Positions 11,850-25,209 of a DNA stretch of 64,000 nucleotides are shown here, one piece after another. A program made the position numbers and the translations under genes. This DNA comes from Prunella strophiata (lineage: Eukaryota; Chordata; Aves; Passeriformes; Prunellidae). The notes beneath the pieces are model-generated. The model had not been told where the DNA came from. It ran no database searches and worked only from the letters and a program-made list of their open reading frames with translations. The stretch covers positions 81,534,800 to 81,598,799 of the forward strand of contig JAZBQD010000030.1 of assembly GCA_036583965.1 (NCBI GenBank), given 5' to 3'. The stretch's first letter is position 1; each line of letters opens with the position of its first letter.

Positions 11850-14800
11850 CTAGATCCAGATTCTTCTGTTCCTTGCTGAAACAGTCACAGAATGTCTTCT
11901 ATCATCTCATTCTCTTACAGAAATAAAAAGTATGCTTAACTTCATAAAATATCTGTTTAGCATGAAAATCCATAAATTTGACTAGACATTGTTACATTTG
12001 TTAATACCTCTTTCAGTGAAGGACCATGATTGTGGATGAGGGAATCTCTCCAGGTTTCCAAACTATTAATACATATTTTTAACAGGGCATTGTACTTTTT
12101 TATACAGACACTGTTTTATAAGGTGATACCCTCTGCAATAGTCATATAAGCTTACTTTTAAAGACACAAATTCATTTCCTGTTGAAATCTACAGCAAATT
12201 TGTGATTGAAATCTATGCTAACTGTTCAGCACCTGCCTCCCTTCACTGCATGCCAATATGGACAACCTCTCATTCATGTACTGAAACTGTGTTTAGAACC
12301 TCCCATAGGTGTTCTGAAGACACCACAGAAGATTGATAATTAGTTCACATGCTACAGCTTTTCTTGGAACTCTAAAGCTGCACATCAGTATTTGCAGGCT
12401 TCTTGTTTGTCATTGCTAGGTACCGCCACATCTGTCTTTGTTCTTGCTGGGTTCTTTCTGCTATTATGATATCCAGATTTTTAACATAAAAATACCTTGA
12501 TTTTAAATAGATTAGAGGAAAAAGTTTGATCAAAAGACCAAGTTTTTTATTGTACTTTCAATGAAATAAGTTAATTTGAAACATGAAGTAGCCCCACTCT
12601 TCAGAAACTCCATTTCCTATGAAGGGGCATCTCCCAGAAGCAAATCTTCCATCATTTTTTATGGTCTGTTCCAGGCAAAATCCCAAACAATTCAGTGAAA
12701 AGTAATCTTTTTTGACTCTAAGGTTTGCCCTCCACTGATTCAATAATATGGATGATCAAGCTGTCAGAGATGTCTGAGGAAACACACACATTTGCTGTGG
12801 CAGAATGGCACAAGCAAGACACATTCTGCTGCTACTGTGCACAATCCAGCAGAGAAGATTCTTAAGCAAGAGGGATTTTTCTTTGGAGATTTTATTCATC
12901 TCAGACTGGCTTAAAGAACATTTTCTCAGAGCATATGTCTCTTTTTACTCTTTTTTAAAATAGTCATTACCACAGCAATACCTCTGCAAGAAAAATATAT
13001 AGTAAGAAAAAATACATTTGAAAAATTGTTTTCTTTAGAAATCTGGTGCTCTCCAAAACTGATATTGATTTTTTTTTTTTTAATTTGTCTTGAGGAAGCA
13101 CTGCTACATGCATTTTGACTGGTTAGAAAAACCAAGCAAGAATGACTGCCAGATATTTGAAATGCACATCTTTTCCATTACACTAAGATGAATACTGCTC
13201 TCTTCTATAAATACAGGGTCTGGTAGCATTCCCATCAAAGTCAGGGGCAAATTTCCCATTGACTTTAACAGTGCAACAGAGGGCCTTTACAGAAAAGACA
13301 GGGCACCTTTTTATTTCTGGATAGGAAATAGAAAAACGTGAGTACCAAAGTTTCTGATCAAAAAGAAAACAAACACACCTTATGGACTTTTTAATAACTT
13401 TTTCCCCAATAAAAACCGTAAAGTTGGTCTGAAATTATTATACGTTTGAACAGAAGGCATACTTTCTTTCTAGCCAGGCATTATATCATTCAATCTCTGA
13501 ACACAGAGATGTAATATAAAGTAATAAAAAGGAAATACAACATAAAGTAAGATTCAGACATATTAAATTGCTTAATGAAAACATAAGAAAAAGACTGAGT
13601 AGAAAATATTATTTCCTTTATTGAGAAAAATTCCCCTTCAAAAACTTAATCAATAATAACATTTATATTTCCTGACCCTTTTTTTTTTTTTTAAAATTAT
13701 TAAATATCTTTAATGAATATAGATTGTCATCCTTCTGCAGCCTGGCCTGGCAGCATCCTGGATAGATTGCTCTCTGCTTACTCTGTTTCCTCTAAGATGC
13801 TGACTGTTCTAAGCAGCACATTTCCCAATTTCATTTCAGATCATTCTTGCCACTGATTTCTAACCAGTAAATGTAAATACATATTTGCAAATATACCTGG
13901 TGAAAAGGAAATCCTGTAGGATCATGCTGCTGGTAATTTGAAGATGAGTTGAACATTTGTTAACATTTTTCTTCCCTTGTACTGCGGAACAGATTGAGAC
14001 TATGAGAGTATTGTAGACACATCACTAAGATTACTGTTTCCATATTCTTTGACCCTAATCTACTGTCCACAGGCTACTAAATATCTGGAGTATAGTGACC
14101 AGGATGGTACCCTCTGGGGATGAGGTGCTGAGCACAGAGCAGGAAAGGAGCAGGTGACTCTCAGCCATCTTTAGAAGTTTGACCACTCCCAGATTAGCCC
14201 ATTTCTTCTCTATTTGCTCTATGACCTGACATCAAGACAGCAATCCCTACATGTATGGAAGAATTGGTGGTTTGGACAGCAGATATCCAAAAAATGAGAC
14301 CAGGGCCAGCAGACAAAATAGAAAATTTGTGGAAGTTGAAGGACCTTTTGGACGGGCACCTGATTTCTATCTGGGAGCTTTCAGCATGGCATCTATACTT
14401 AGGCTATACCTACTCTTTGGCAACTGGTCCCCAGCTGATTAAAAAAATGGTTTTCATGCTGACAAAAGCTTCCATGGGGTGTGTGATCTGCAAACAGCCA
14501 GATCTCCACATTTTCCCACCCCAAATCACTGGAGACTTAAGCCCAAAACTCTTCTCTTCACGATATCTATGAGTGTCTCTTGAGGGATTACTAAAAATTA
14601 GTGAATATCATCTGAGGCTCCTTTAACTGCACTTCATAAATAAGGGTCAGGAAAACAACAGTGTGCAGAGTGCAGTGTCTGGTTTGTGCTGCACTCAGGG
14701 CTGGCTGAGCAGCATCAGGCAGGTGAGGAAGCTGGAGCCCCCCACATACTACACATGCCACACAACACAAGCTGCAGCATAGGAGCAGCTTCTGGAGATG

Positions 14801-15190
14801 CTTTGGGTGGTTTTGCTGGCGTGAGGGAAGTCACAGAAGGGGGTCAGACAGACAGAGAGTAAAACACCACAGAGTATAGAAGTAATCTTATTTACATATC
14901 TGAGTTAAATCTGGCTAGTTTCTAGAGTATCACTATAGGCAGTGTGCACATATCATCTGGAGCATCATCTCCTTCCAATATAAACCTCTAGTGATGGTTT
15001 ATAAACAGAAATGCGGTCAAGCTAGAAATAAGCTGTCACACAAAATGCTGACATCTCTAAATACCAAGAGTATCTGAGAGATATTTTTTCTCATTAAAAA
15101 TATTGTACTTGTTTTTCTCAGAGGAAGTAGAAATCACAAGAAAAATCAACATTACATTACCTAATCTTTCTCATTTTCATTTTTAATTCC
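11850..15190. other. Intergenic, no supported gene
   Basis: AT-rich unique sequence with a T14 run at 13,679-13,692. No coding frame, RNA gene or mobile element is recognisable. Confidence 0.55.
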
Positions 15191-15195
15191 CTCAG

Positions 15196-15351
15196 CATGG
15201 GGCTGAGATAGCTCAGCTCCTTTGCACCGAGCGCCATGACAACCAACAGACCCACCCGGTATCTGCACTGCCATTCAGCTTGTTACCTCAGGAAAAATGT
15301 ACACACCAAATGTTCAAACTCTTTTTAAACCTATTAAATATAAATAACTAA
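15196..15351 (+). CDS. Candidate exon with 51-codon open frame, unidentified
   Basis: A long pyrimidine-rich run ends in TTAATTCCCTCAG, a good acceptor at 15,195. The next frame is open for 51 codons to TAA at 15,349-15,351. It begins HGAEIAQLLCTERHDNQQTH, and its first 70 bases carry several CpGs in a CpG-poor neighbourhood. HGAEIAQLL superficially resembles an ankyrin helix, but no full repeat is present and I make no family claim. The later part is AT-rich and less convincing. It could be a terminal exon of an unknown plus-strand transcript, a conserved non-coding patch, or chance. Confidence 0.2.
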   Translation, partial: HGAEIAQLLCTERHDNQQTHPVSALPFSLLPQEKCTHQMFKLFLNLLNINN

Positions 15352-16048
15352 TATGATTTGACCTAGATAGCTGAATGTAATGTACCATAACATCCCAATA
15401 TAAGAAAAGACCCATAGTGTAAATGTATTTTTAAATGTCATGGAGACTAAGTAAAGTTGCTACAATGAGTTCATCAGTTTTATTGTAAGAGAAGTTTTCC
15501 TTAAACAAAATGTTTTCAATATCAAAAACAGTAGCATAGCATTCAAGAACTTAGGTATTCATTGTATGCTATAATTATAAATTTCCATGAACAGTGTAGT
15601 TAAAGCATTTTATATATATGTACTTTTATAAAATATATACATCATATATCTGGATAATTAATATCCCCAGAGAAAAAGTGTATTTAAAGTTGCCCTTAAA
15701 GATCTAGTTTTTACACCTTATTGGAACCTAAAACTCAGAGGTAAAATACCACAGCTTTTAGCAGTATTTGTTGACAAAATAAGCTGTAGTTACATGCACA
15801 CTCAAACACAAATAAGCAAAATAAATATATATTAGTTCCTTGCCACTAGCCATTACACAAACATCACTTATGAATAGGTGTATCCAACTCAACCATCAGT
15901 CTTGTGTTTCCTCTTTCATCTTGTAGTTTATCGATGTGCTAGAAATCCCATGTGATACCAAATGTCCAGTTTGCATTTGACACGCAAATACCAACAATAT
16001 ATCCAGTTTTAATTCTTGTCCTTATAAATTATGTTACAATTTTCACAG

Positions 16049-16122
16049 ATAGTTTATTTAAATGTCCTAATGTTATCCCTAAGAAGCACCATCATTCTGG
16101 CAGCTGTCCTTTGCAAGAGAAG
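16049..16122 (+). other. Candidate internal exon, unidentified
   Basis: An acceptor (CAATTTTCACAG) at 16,048 and a good donor (AAG|GTAAGA) at 16,122/16,123 bracket 74 bases. One frame is open throughout and reads SLFKCPNVIPKKHHHSGSCP and on to QEK. I do not recognise it. It lies about 700 bases after the exon-like segment at 15,196, but the two are not obviously in a compatible order because the first ends in a stop. Such bracketed open segments are expected a few times by chance in tens of kilobases. Confidence 0.15.
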
Positions 16123-16129
16123 GTAAGAT

Positions 16130-19100
16130 TCTTATCTTAAAAATTAGAAGAGCTGTTAAGATCAAGCTCACACTCTTCAGTTGATGCAAGACATGCATTT
16201 AATTAGCACATCTTTACCTCTGCCAAATTTAAATGATTGCATCTCTTGTTGATTCAGGAAAAATGCCTAGCACTTGCACCCTTAACCTATAACTGCTTTA
16301 AAGATGAAGGGCTTAGAGCTGTCTGGCTGATCTCAATTTTATTCAGTTTAATGCTCATGTTCTCTAAACAATATTTTCCCATTCTACTGCAGCTTTCTCC
16401 TCAAACATTTCTTCAGTCTTCTTCCCTTGTATCACTGAATTCCCAAAGGCTTTATTTTGTATTTGATTTAATTTTTGTCCCTTAAATGTCTCTAAATACT
16501 TAATTGCTTTTTCAGTTTCCCAGATAACATCCAGAGACATTCAAACATTAATGGCCTTGCTTCCAGCTACTGACCAGCCATATAAATCTGTTCACACACC
16601 ACAACTCTCTTCATGAAAATTGGGTTCAACTCTGTCCTAAACTTCAATACAAAATCTGTTTGAAATCTGCTGATTTAAACCAGTGTGCCACAAAAAACCA
16701 CAGTTGTCAATGCAAACCACCCACCTTCATGACCCTAATGTTTTGACACATTTGAATCTGTCAGGAAGTGCAAAACAAATGAATTTCATTTGTAGCTGGG
16801 AGACAAATAAAATTCTTTTGGGTGGGGCTTGCCCCATAAACTAATTCCATTAGATTCAGCATTGCCTTTCATCTGGTACCACATCCATTCATCTTTTGCA
16901 CAGAAACAGGAAGAGGAGGCTGCTGCTTCTGCCATCCTTGATTCAGACCACATGAACCCCAGCTCAAAGAGGCACAAGTTGGCTTGAGGCTGGAATTTGG
17001 TCCACAGGAGCTGACAAAATTACTTTTTTCTCTGCTTGAGATCAAACTATTCACATAGAAGTGCAGCAGAAAGGACTGTAGGAAAATATAACTAAACTGC
17101 TTGTACATGTTGTCCTCTGCAATGTTCTACAATCTATCATATTCTTATTTCTTTCCTTCATGACAGTCTAAGTGGGGAAAAAAAAGATAAACATTTAGCT
17201 AACATGTGGGATCATCTCAATGATTTATTATTGAGACCTTTTGTTTATTTGTGTACAGCTGTTGCAAGAGAATTCCTTTCACGAGAGTATCACCTGGGTA
17301 TGAGTTCCAACAGAAAATATATTAACTGGAATTAAGTGTGAAGACTACCAAGTATGCAGAGCTGTGCTATAGAAATGCATTCTTATCTGGCCACCTCCTG
17401 CATGTAACCCCATATTTTTAAAGTTTAAATGAGCATCTGAAAGAGGAAATTGAGGGTGTAAGACTGAGAGGAAAAATATGAGAAAAATATGAAAAAAACA
17501 AAGTGTCAAATAATCCCTTTGTCAAAACAAAAAGATAACCAGAGAAATGAAGCCCCATATATGACTCAGAATTAATTGTATTTGACTATTTATGAAATAT
17601 ATGTGCATTTCTATGAGCATATTTCTATGAGAGAAGAGTGTTTTCAGCAAGGGAGGAAGACGGACTGAATGACACATAAGCACCATTAGCCACAGCCCTT
17701 GGGGACCCAAACCAAACAGATCATTGCTCATGTAAGAAGAAGAAGGTAAATAGGGTAATGGAAAATGTAAAAGTTTTACAAACTACAGCACTACACTCTG
17801 ACACTGCAGAGGATAATAAGCAAAAGCAAAAAAGGACAGTAAGTGATGTCAGTGGTAGAGAAATCAGCTGCATTACAAGCAGAGGTACATAGTTCTGGAA
17901 ATTTCTTATTTTGAAACAAACAGTAAACTGTTTTTGCTGAACCAATGGCTATCAGCTGTGGAGTAGTGTTTCCTTTACAGGCAGGCAATATTTCTGAACT
18001 GGGTTTCAGCTGAGGGTCTTGGCAAGAACCAGTGTGGATAACATAGGTGGATCCATTCTGGATGTGTTTGTGGAAGCACAGGTATACACGTCACCCAAAT
18101 TTCCCAAAACTTTCAGACCCAGGAGACATTGTAGGAATCCATTGTGTGCCATGTTTTCATTTCAAACACCAATCATGTATCCTGCCCCCTTCTTCAGTGA
18201 ATGCAATCCACAGGAAAACAAGATACTGACAGAGCTGTGTTTTTGCATTACAGCACACAAGTGTTAGGGCTTTTTAGGGCTTCTCTGCCTCTTACCTTCA
18301 ACAAAGTCTTGAGCCTATCAGTGGGAAACCCTGTTTGGGGTTCAAAAGAGGGGAAAAGGAGGCTTGGTATGGTATTTGCTATGTACAATGTATGTGTGAG
18401 AAAGAAAAGATAGTCAATTGTTACCACATTTAAGGGTAAGGACTTTGGCATCTTTAATTTTCCTCCTCCCTCTATAACCTCTATAAAAGCAAGGCTGCTT
18501 TTAAATGTGTTATTTTTTTTGTCTTGTTTTTTCTTCATCTTCCATGCATTATTCCTCTGGCATTCTCTCTGTCACAAAAATCAATAGATACTAATACCAT
18601 TACATGAGCAGGGGTGTTAGCTTTGCAATAACTTCTGCACACATAGACATGCAGTTTACAATTTGCCATGTATCTTTGACCACCTCTTTCCCCCTTTGCT
18701 CTCTTACATACCTCCCAGGGCCTCATGGTAAGACCAGACAGTGCTGAGACACCAGATGCACATCTTTGTTTTACATGAATCAAGTGGTCAGGAAAAAGTT
18801 TTCTGTTCACACAAATATAAAATCACCTTTGCTAAATATTACATGCACTTGTACAAGGCCTAGGAATTACAAAATTTGCTTATTTGTGAGACAGATATAT
18901 GTAACACTTCTACTCAAAATTCAACAACTAAACCCACTGTGACAGTAAGTTTTGCCACATAGAAAATGGACTTCTTGTTTCATGGTATCTTTTCAGACTG
19001 AACTCCATATGCATTGCATTACAGGAAACAGTTATTTTGCAAGAATATTGTAATACTCCCTTTTAGAGCTATACTATGAAATAGTGCAAAAGGAAAGGAA

Positions 19101-22100
19101 AATGCTTTTTCAGTAGACCACCAAGACAGTATTGCACTTCAAGAGAATAAACAGTCCAGACCGATGCAGCATTCAAAAATCACTCCTCTGCACAGTCACG
19201 GGTTTTATTTAGACATTCACAGCAAGGAATATTATGCTGTAAGAAATATAGATACCACTAGTTACTGGGAAAGAAGTCTTTTATTAATGTTTTTTAAGAC
19301 AGTTTTATGTGTCTCCAACATATCATTGACCTGATTTACCATAAATACATTGCTGTTTCAACTACCTTGAAAACAGTAACAAAACCCAACAGCACAGTCA
19401 GTCAGTGATGACACATTACTCACTCACAAGTAGCTCAAGGCTGAAATTTCTATTAAAAGAGAAAATAATTAAAGCACTAGATTGGAATTTCTCATTTTAA
19501 TGCTGCCTAACCCAGCACAAATAATACAAAACTTCTGTTGTGATTTTGAAATCGCTATACATTTTAGGTGAATGAAAGAGGTGATGAAACATTACAAGCA
19601 AAAAGAGAGGCAGGCACATGTCTTTTTATATGATAGGAGAGTATTTTTATCATTTGAGAGGGAAAGAGAGGTATTTATCTGATGCATCAGATTTGATAAG
19701 GAGGAGAGGGGTGATTCTTCCTTCAGTGAATAGAAAACATAGATATATACAGATTTTTCTTAACTTGCAGCTACAAATATACTGCACATCTTCTCCTAAT
19801 AGCTGGTGATGCAGTTTATAAGCTTCACTTCAGAAAGAGCAAATCTAATATTCCCAGTAAATGTTCAGGAATTTTGTAGTGCTGATGACATAAAGTATCT
19901 CAACAAATGTGACCTAGAGGCACTGCAGCATGGCAGATACAGTATGAGCACAGCCTCTGGCATGTGCAGGTGCCAAAGAGGAGAAAAAGCAAGAAAATCC
20001 TTCCCCTTTAGCACATTCACATCATTCCCATTTCCTGAAAGATAGGATAAACACATACATCAGCTCCTTCAATGCAGGGAAACAAAAAGGGTCCTTTAGC
20101 CATAGCAGTAGTGGGAGACTCTCTATATTTTCCTTTGCTTCAGGATTTGGAAAAGCTGTCTTGCAACTATGGTCAAGATCGGAGGTTAAGCGAGGTTAAT
20201 ACAAGTCTCCAACTGTTAAGAAGTGAAGACTCCTGGAAAATGGAGAAGAATTTTCTTATACTCTTTCAAAATAAAATTCCTGCAAGGCCTTTAGAGACTC
20301 TAGTGCTTCATTTTTTCAATATGGCTACAAGTATTTCATATTGTTTCTACAGAATGAAGAGGAACAGGTAGAGGTAACATACAGAGATCCTTTACATCTC
20401 AAGTTATTTGGAATAGATGAATTTGAAGTTTCCTTATTCATCCTCAGAGGAGTTGTCTACAGAGTTCAATATTCACAGTTATGTATTTTTAAGCAAAACA
20501 CTTAAAATTGTATCAGTAGCATACATGCTGATGGGTGTTTTATGTTCTGTTTATATAAAAGCCCATTCAAGTAACTGTGTTTCAGCCTTTGGGAATGGCA
20601 AGAAGAGAGGTTTTACTTGATGAACTGCACAGAGTTACCACTGAGGAGTCCCTGCACACATCTCTAGCAATATAATTTTCATGTTCTTTCTTCAGCAGAC
20701 AGCAGCATGGTCATTAGAGAATACAAGAAAGAGTTTTCCAAAGCTTAATAGGCTTCTGCCTTCTACATCTATCAGTACCTTGCCCACAAGTACAAGCTTT
20801 TGTACTTGACTATGGACCCACCAGTATGGGTTTGATATGCTTTAAGTTTTCTAGTTTTTCCCACTTCTCATGTCCAAAGAGGATGCTTTCAAAGTCCTAT
20901 CCTGTGCAGCATCACCTGGAGTTCAAAATTCAAAGAGTTTTCAGCAGGTGCTTAATTTTACCCTTTCACTTTCTCCATCCAGAACCTCCCTTCCCACTAG
21001 GCAAGGATGACAAGTCTATCATCATGCATATGTATTTTCTCAGCTGAATTCTGTCTTTGGCAATGAGACTGTGGTAAATAAAAGGTATGGCCTAAAGAGG
21101 ATTCTGCTTTGGTTCTTATTTGCTTGTAAAGCAGAAAAGAAAAAAAGGGATGATTCTTCTCTTTTTGTAAGAGATGGGTATCAAAAGAAATAATTTAGTG
21201 CTGAAATTCTGTCTACCAATCTGATATCTTTTCTAAAACAGACTGTTCTGCAACACACTCATCTAACCCAATTATATGATTGGTTTTATCTTTTTATGTG
21301 CGTTTCTTTCTTCCCGATGGCAAACTAATCATTAGACTGTGCACTTGTGCAAAGCAACCACTTGGACAAATTCTACTTGAGAGCTTTACCAAATTATAGT
21401 TGTATTTTAATAAGCCCATGATCCAACAGACAACAAAGTAAACAGGAAAAGCTCTGCTGGAGCCAGACTCTCTCTGGGCTTTTCAGCTGTTTCTGTATGT
21501 AAAATGATTAGTACATGTTTACATATTCATGTGTGAGGGAACAAGTTCAGATTTAACTGCCAATATGTATATGTGCATACCACAGTACCCAATTTGTTGG
21601 TTTAAAAAAAAACTAATAAACAAGGCTTTGTGAGTTTACTTTTCATTAGAAAAACTCAATAAACACAAGTGCTGGCTTTCTCCTGATCTGCTCTCAGCAT
21701 GTAACCTCAACATAACTTATTCTACCCAGTGAAAATTTTCACTGTTTATCAGTTTAAAATTGATCCCTCTTTTCTTGTTTACTGTTGCAATAATGGGTCT
21801 GCAGCTGAAAGAAAAGAGGTTTATTCTTATAAATAAAAGAAACACAGTCATATTCATGTTAACATATTTTCCTGGTAGAGTTATAAAAATTGAGAAAGGG
21901 GAAGGAGATTGCCACTGTGCAAATTTCTGTTAAATAGATGAAAAAAGTGCATGAAGTATGGCTTCCCAGTTCTGGCAGCTTCTGCCTGCCTTTATTCCAC
22001 TTATATTTTACTGAGTAAAATTGTCTTCTACTACGCCCCTCTGTCTTGGTAAAGCAATATCCTGCTGGTCAAAACATTAAGTACTGCTGAAGTCATTGGT

Positions 22101-25045
22101 ATCTCAAGGTATTCAACATCTCATTTAGACTCTGATCCAAAATATACTGAGATAACTGATTCATTCCTCTTATCAGAGAACATTTCACATCACAATCACT
22201 TGGGCAGGCTCTTTTTCCACCAGGTATTCTGTAATGCTCTACACCATTTGCACTGAACTTAACTGTTCAGAAATCACAGTGTTGACATGTGGCTAGGAAA
22301 TTCCTTTATACTCAAGGAGTGCACAACTGCATACTGCTGGCTAAGGCCATGCACCCTTAAAGTCAAAGATGACTCTTCCAGCAATATGAAGGGCAGCTGG
22401 AATGGTTCCTTTGGTCAGCATATCCTGGCCCACAAAACCAACAGTATCTGTAAGCTGCTAAAGTTGAAATCTTCAGAGGAAAAACAGATTTGTATCACAT
22501 GTTCCAGCACAGTCATAAAAAATTTTCACCTCCTCAAGTGAGTTCCAAGTGTCCTTCTCCAAAAATATATCTTCTACTCTTTGTGGACTGTCTTAAATAT
22601 CTGGCTTATCTAAATTCACCACAGATAAAACAAAAGCAAATTAAAGAACCTCATTAGAAAGTGTAGTCCTATCCTCCTAAGTATTGATGTTTATTTTATG
22701 GGAGTCCAGCAGAGCTCATATGAGGGACAGTGACTTCTTTTTGTACTTTTATCCCTCCATTCTCTCCCTTCTCCAGGAGCAAAACAGTCTCAGAGGACAA
22801 AGACTGGAATTGGAGTAGCTCTAAGGAGCCTGACTCATCCCCTGGACTGCAGACCATGATGTAGAATGGTCAAAAGCAGATGCAGAATGTTCAAAAGCAA
22901 TTGAACAAGCAACTTGTCTCTAATGATACCCAGAACCTTGGGGACAGGCAGTTCCACCCGGACATGTTGGTCTAGTAAAGTACTTGTCTCCTGCTGCATC
23001 TGTGTAACCTTTTCTACATGGTGAAAAACAATAGGGCTGAGCTGAGCTTACCACCTTGCCCACTGGGAACTGCTGACTATTGAATGCCTAATATCACAAC
23101 TCTAACACTGTGTGGAAAAGGGTTTTGATACTTAAAAAGTCTTCCCAAAGGTATTTCATTAAGTAGGTCAGTCTCTTGCCTAGTCAACACAGCTCCTTCA
23201 CTTTACTACAGAGCAGCCATTAGGGTGCAGTTTCAAGCAGTGTTTTCCCATTTAAATGATCTGCCTGCATTAGGGTAACAAATAACTACATGTGGCCTTT
23301 TACATCATTGGTTTGGCCTTGCAAGTACAAGTTGGTACCCAGCTCAGCTCTCACTGAGATCACCTGAGCTGAAGATCTCCAGCATCTATCTGACAACATC
23401 TCACAAACCATGCTCAGAGCCTTCATAAAACCCTTTTCCTCCTTTGCTGCCTACATCTTCCGACCCATCTGTTTTTAAAGTGATACCTCTGAGGGGAAGT
23501 GAAGGTTTGCTGTTACATCTTGCTCCTGCCTGACTGCCACTTTACTGCATACCTTCTATTTTGCTGCATTCTCCAGCAGTCCATAAGACTTAGTTTAAAA
23601 AGGAAGCTCCTCTCTACAGTCCAGGTGGTTGACATTGGTTTTAGTTCCCTTTCCCATATCTTAGGATTTAATAATCAAATTTCTACAGAAGATCTATCCA
23701 ACAGAACTTGACTCACAAACACTGAGGCTTTAGTTTATTTTGAAAAACCAAGTGCATTTAATATTTACTTTTCTATTATTTTGGTATAATATCTTTTCAT
23801 TCTAATAATCTTGGTTTCCTTTCCTGCACTATATATATTCTTTTGTTCCCATCACCCAAGTAGCTGTTTAATGGTTAGCTACAAATTAGCATTTGTTTGA
23901 TCTCAGGTGTCTTTCTGCCTAAAGAATTAGTGTTGCTTTTGATAATATATACTCCAAAGGTATATTGTTTTGAACAACTCTTTTGACCTACTTGTTTCCA
24001 TAATGTTTGAGGTTTCTGTCAATGTGATTTCTCTTTATCATTTTTCTTCCCTTTACCAGAGGCTGATTTTTTCTAACAACTTATTTCAATTCAGTAAAAC
24101 TCCCTTTATTTTTTAATTTTCTTAGGTTATTGAAGTCCCCAGATTCCAAAAACATTAATTTTACATTTTGTCAAATAGAAGGAAGTTCAGTAGATTCAAA
24201 CAGAACCAGACTGAATAATCTTACCTATGTAATGTCCTTTTTCCTTCACTTTGAAAAATTCAGCAACTGTAGATGAAATTCTTGTTCCTGTGACAGGCTG
24301 AAATAAAAATTAGAGTAAGCTTTATTTCATTAGATATAAAATACAAAACTCTCTGTCACTTTAAAAAAAAATTATTCATATTGCATTATATAAGTAACAT
24401 GCAGACCGTCCTGATCCATCTAGTAGGCATTTTATTTTACAAAGACCCCAATCTTGCAATCCAATCTGAACAGAAGAGCCCTTTCACTTCCACTGAAAGC
24501 CAGTGAATCTATTAGGCACTAGGCTTATAGAGGTGTTCTGGCACTTTAAAATGCAGACAGGATCATAACAAAATCTTTTAAAAATGTACAGAAAATGAAT
24601 TCTCACTCCAGCTCATTTCTGTGTCTATAACACAGCCCATTATATTTTAGATAAAACAGGGCAAAAAAAAGAAACATAATTTTGGTTTACATTAAAAAAA
24701 AAAAAAAATATTGACATTTCTGTCCCATGGAAGAAACAAAGGATAATTTAGAGAAAGTTCAGAGAATGGGCATTTGTTTTAAAGACCTCTGAATTTGTGA
24801 GGAAACAATTCATCTCTCTGAGCTCTGTCATGTGTTCAGAGATGTGGTGGGTACTGCATCATTTCCACTTCCAAACAATACCAGCTGCAGGTGCTCACAA
24901 AGAGGCAAAAGGCTTCATTTGGCATCTGCATGTACAATCCTTGCACTACTAAAGACCCAAGGCTGGGATTGCTCAGTTCAGTTTTTTAAAATGAGACTAT
25001 TTTTTTGAAAAGCAGAATAGCTTGATAGTCAATATAGCGTGCTTT
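16130..25045. other. Intergenic, no supported gene
   Basis: AT-rich unique sequence. It contains an 18-base perfect palindrome at 21,727-21,744 and an A15 run at 24,694-24,708. The open frames of 60-100 codons show no domain or splice context and are judged to be chance. Confidence 0.55.
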
Positions 25046-25049
25046 TAAT

Positions 25050-25207
25050 CATAGAATCATAGAAGGGCTTGGGTTGAAAGGGACCTGAAAGACCATCTAG
25101 TTCCTATCCCCCTGCCAGGGGCAGGGACACCCTTTACTAGACCAGATTACTCAGAGCTCCATCCAACCTGGCACTGAACATTTCCAGAGATAGGGCATTC
25201 ACAACCT
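25050..25207 (-). mobile_element. CR1 LINE 3'-end fragment
   Basis: The segment starts ATCATAGAATCATAGAAGGG and continues with the conserved run ending GACCATCTAGTTCC. This is the reverse complement of an avian CR1 3' end with its terminal octamer repeat. It ends near the phrase encoding the last residues of ORF2. It is a short 5'-truncated insertion on the minus strand with no intact coding sequence. Confidence 0.85.
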
Positions 25208-25209
25208 AA

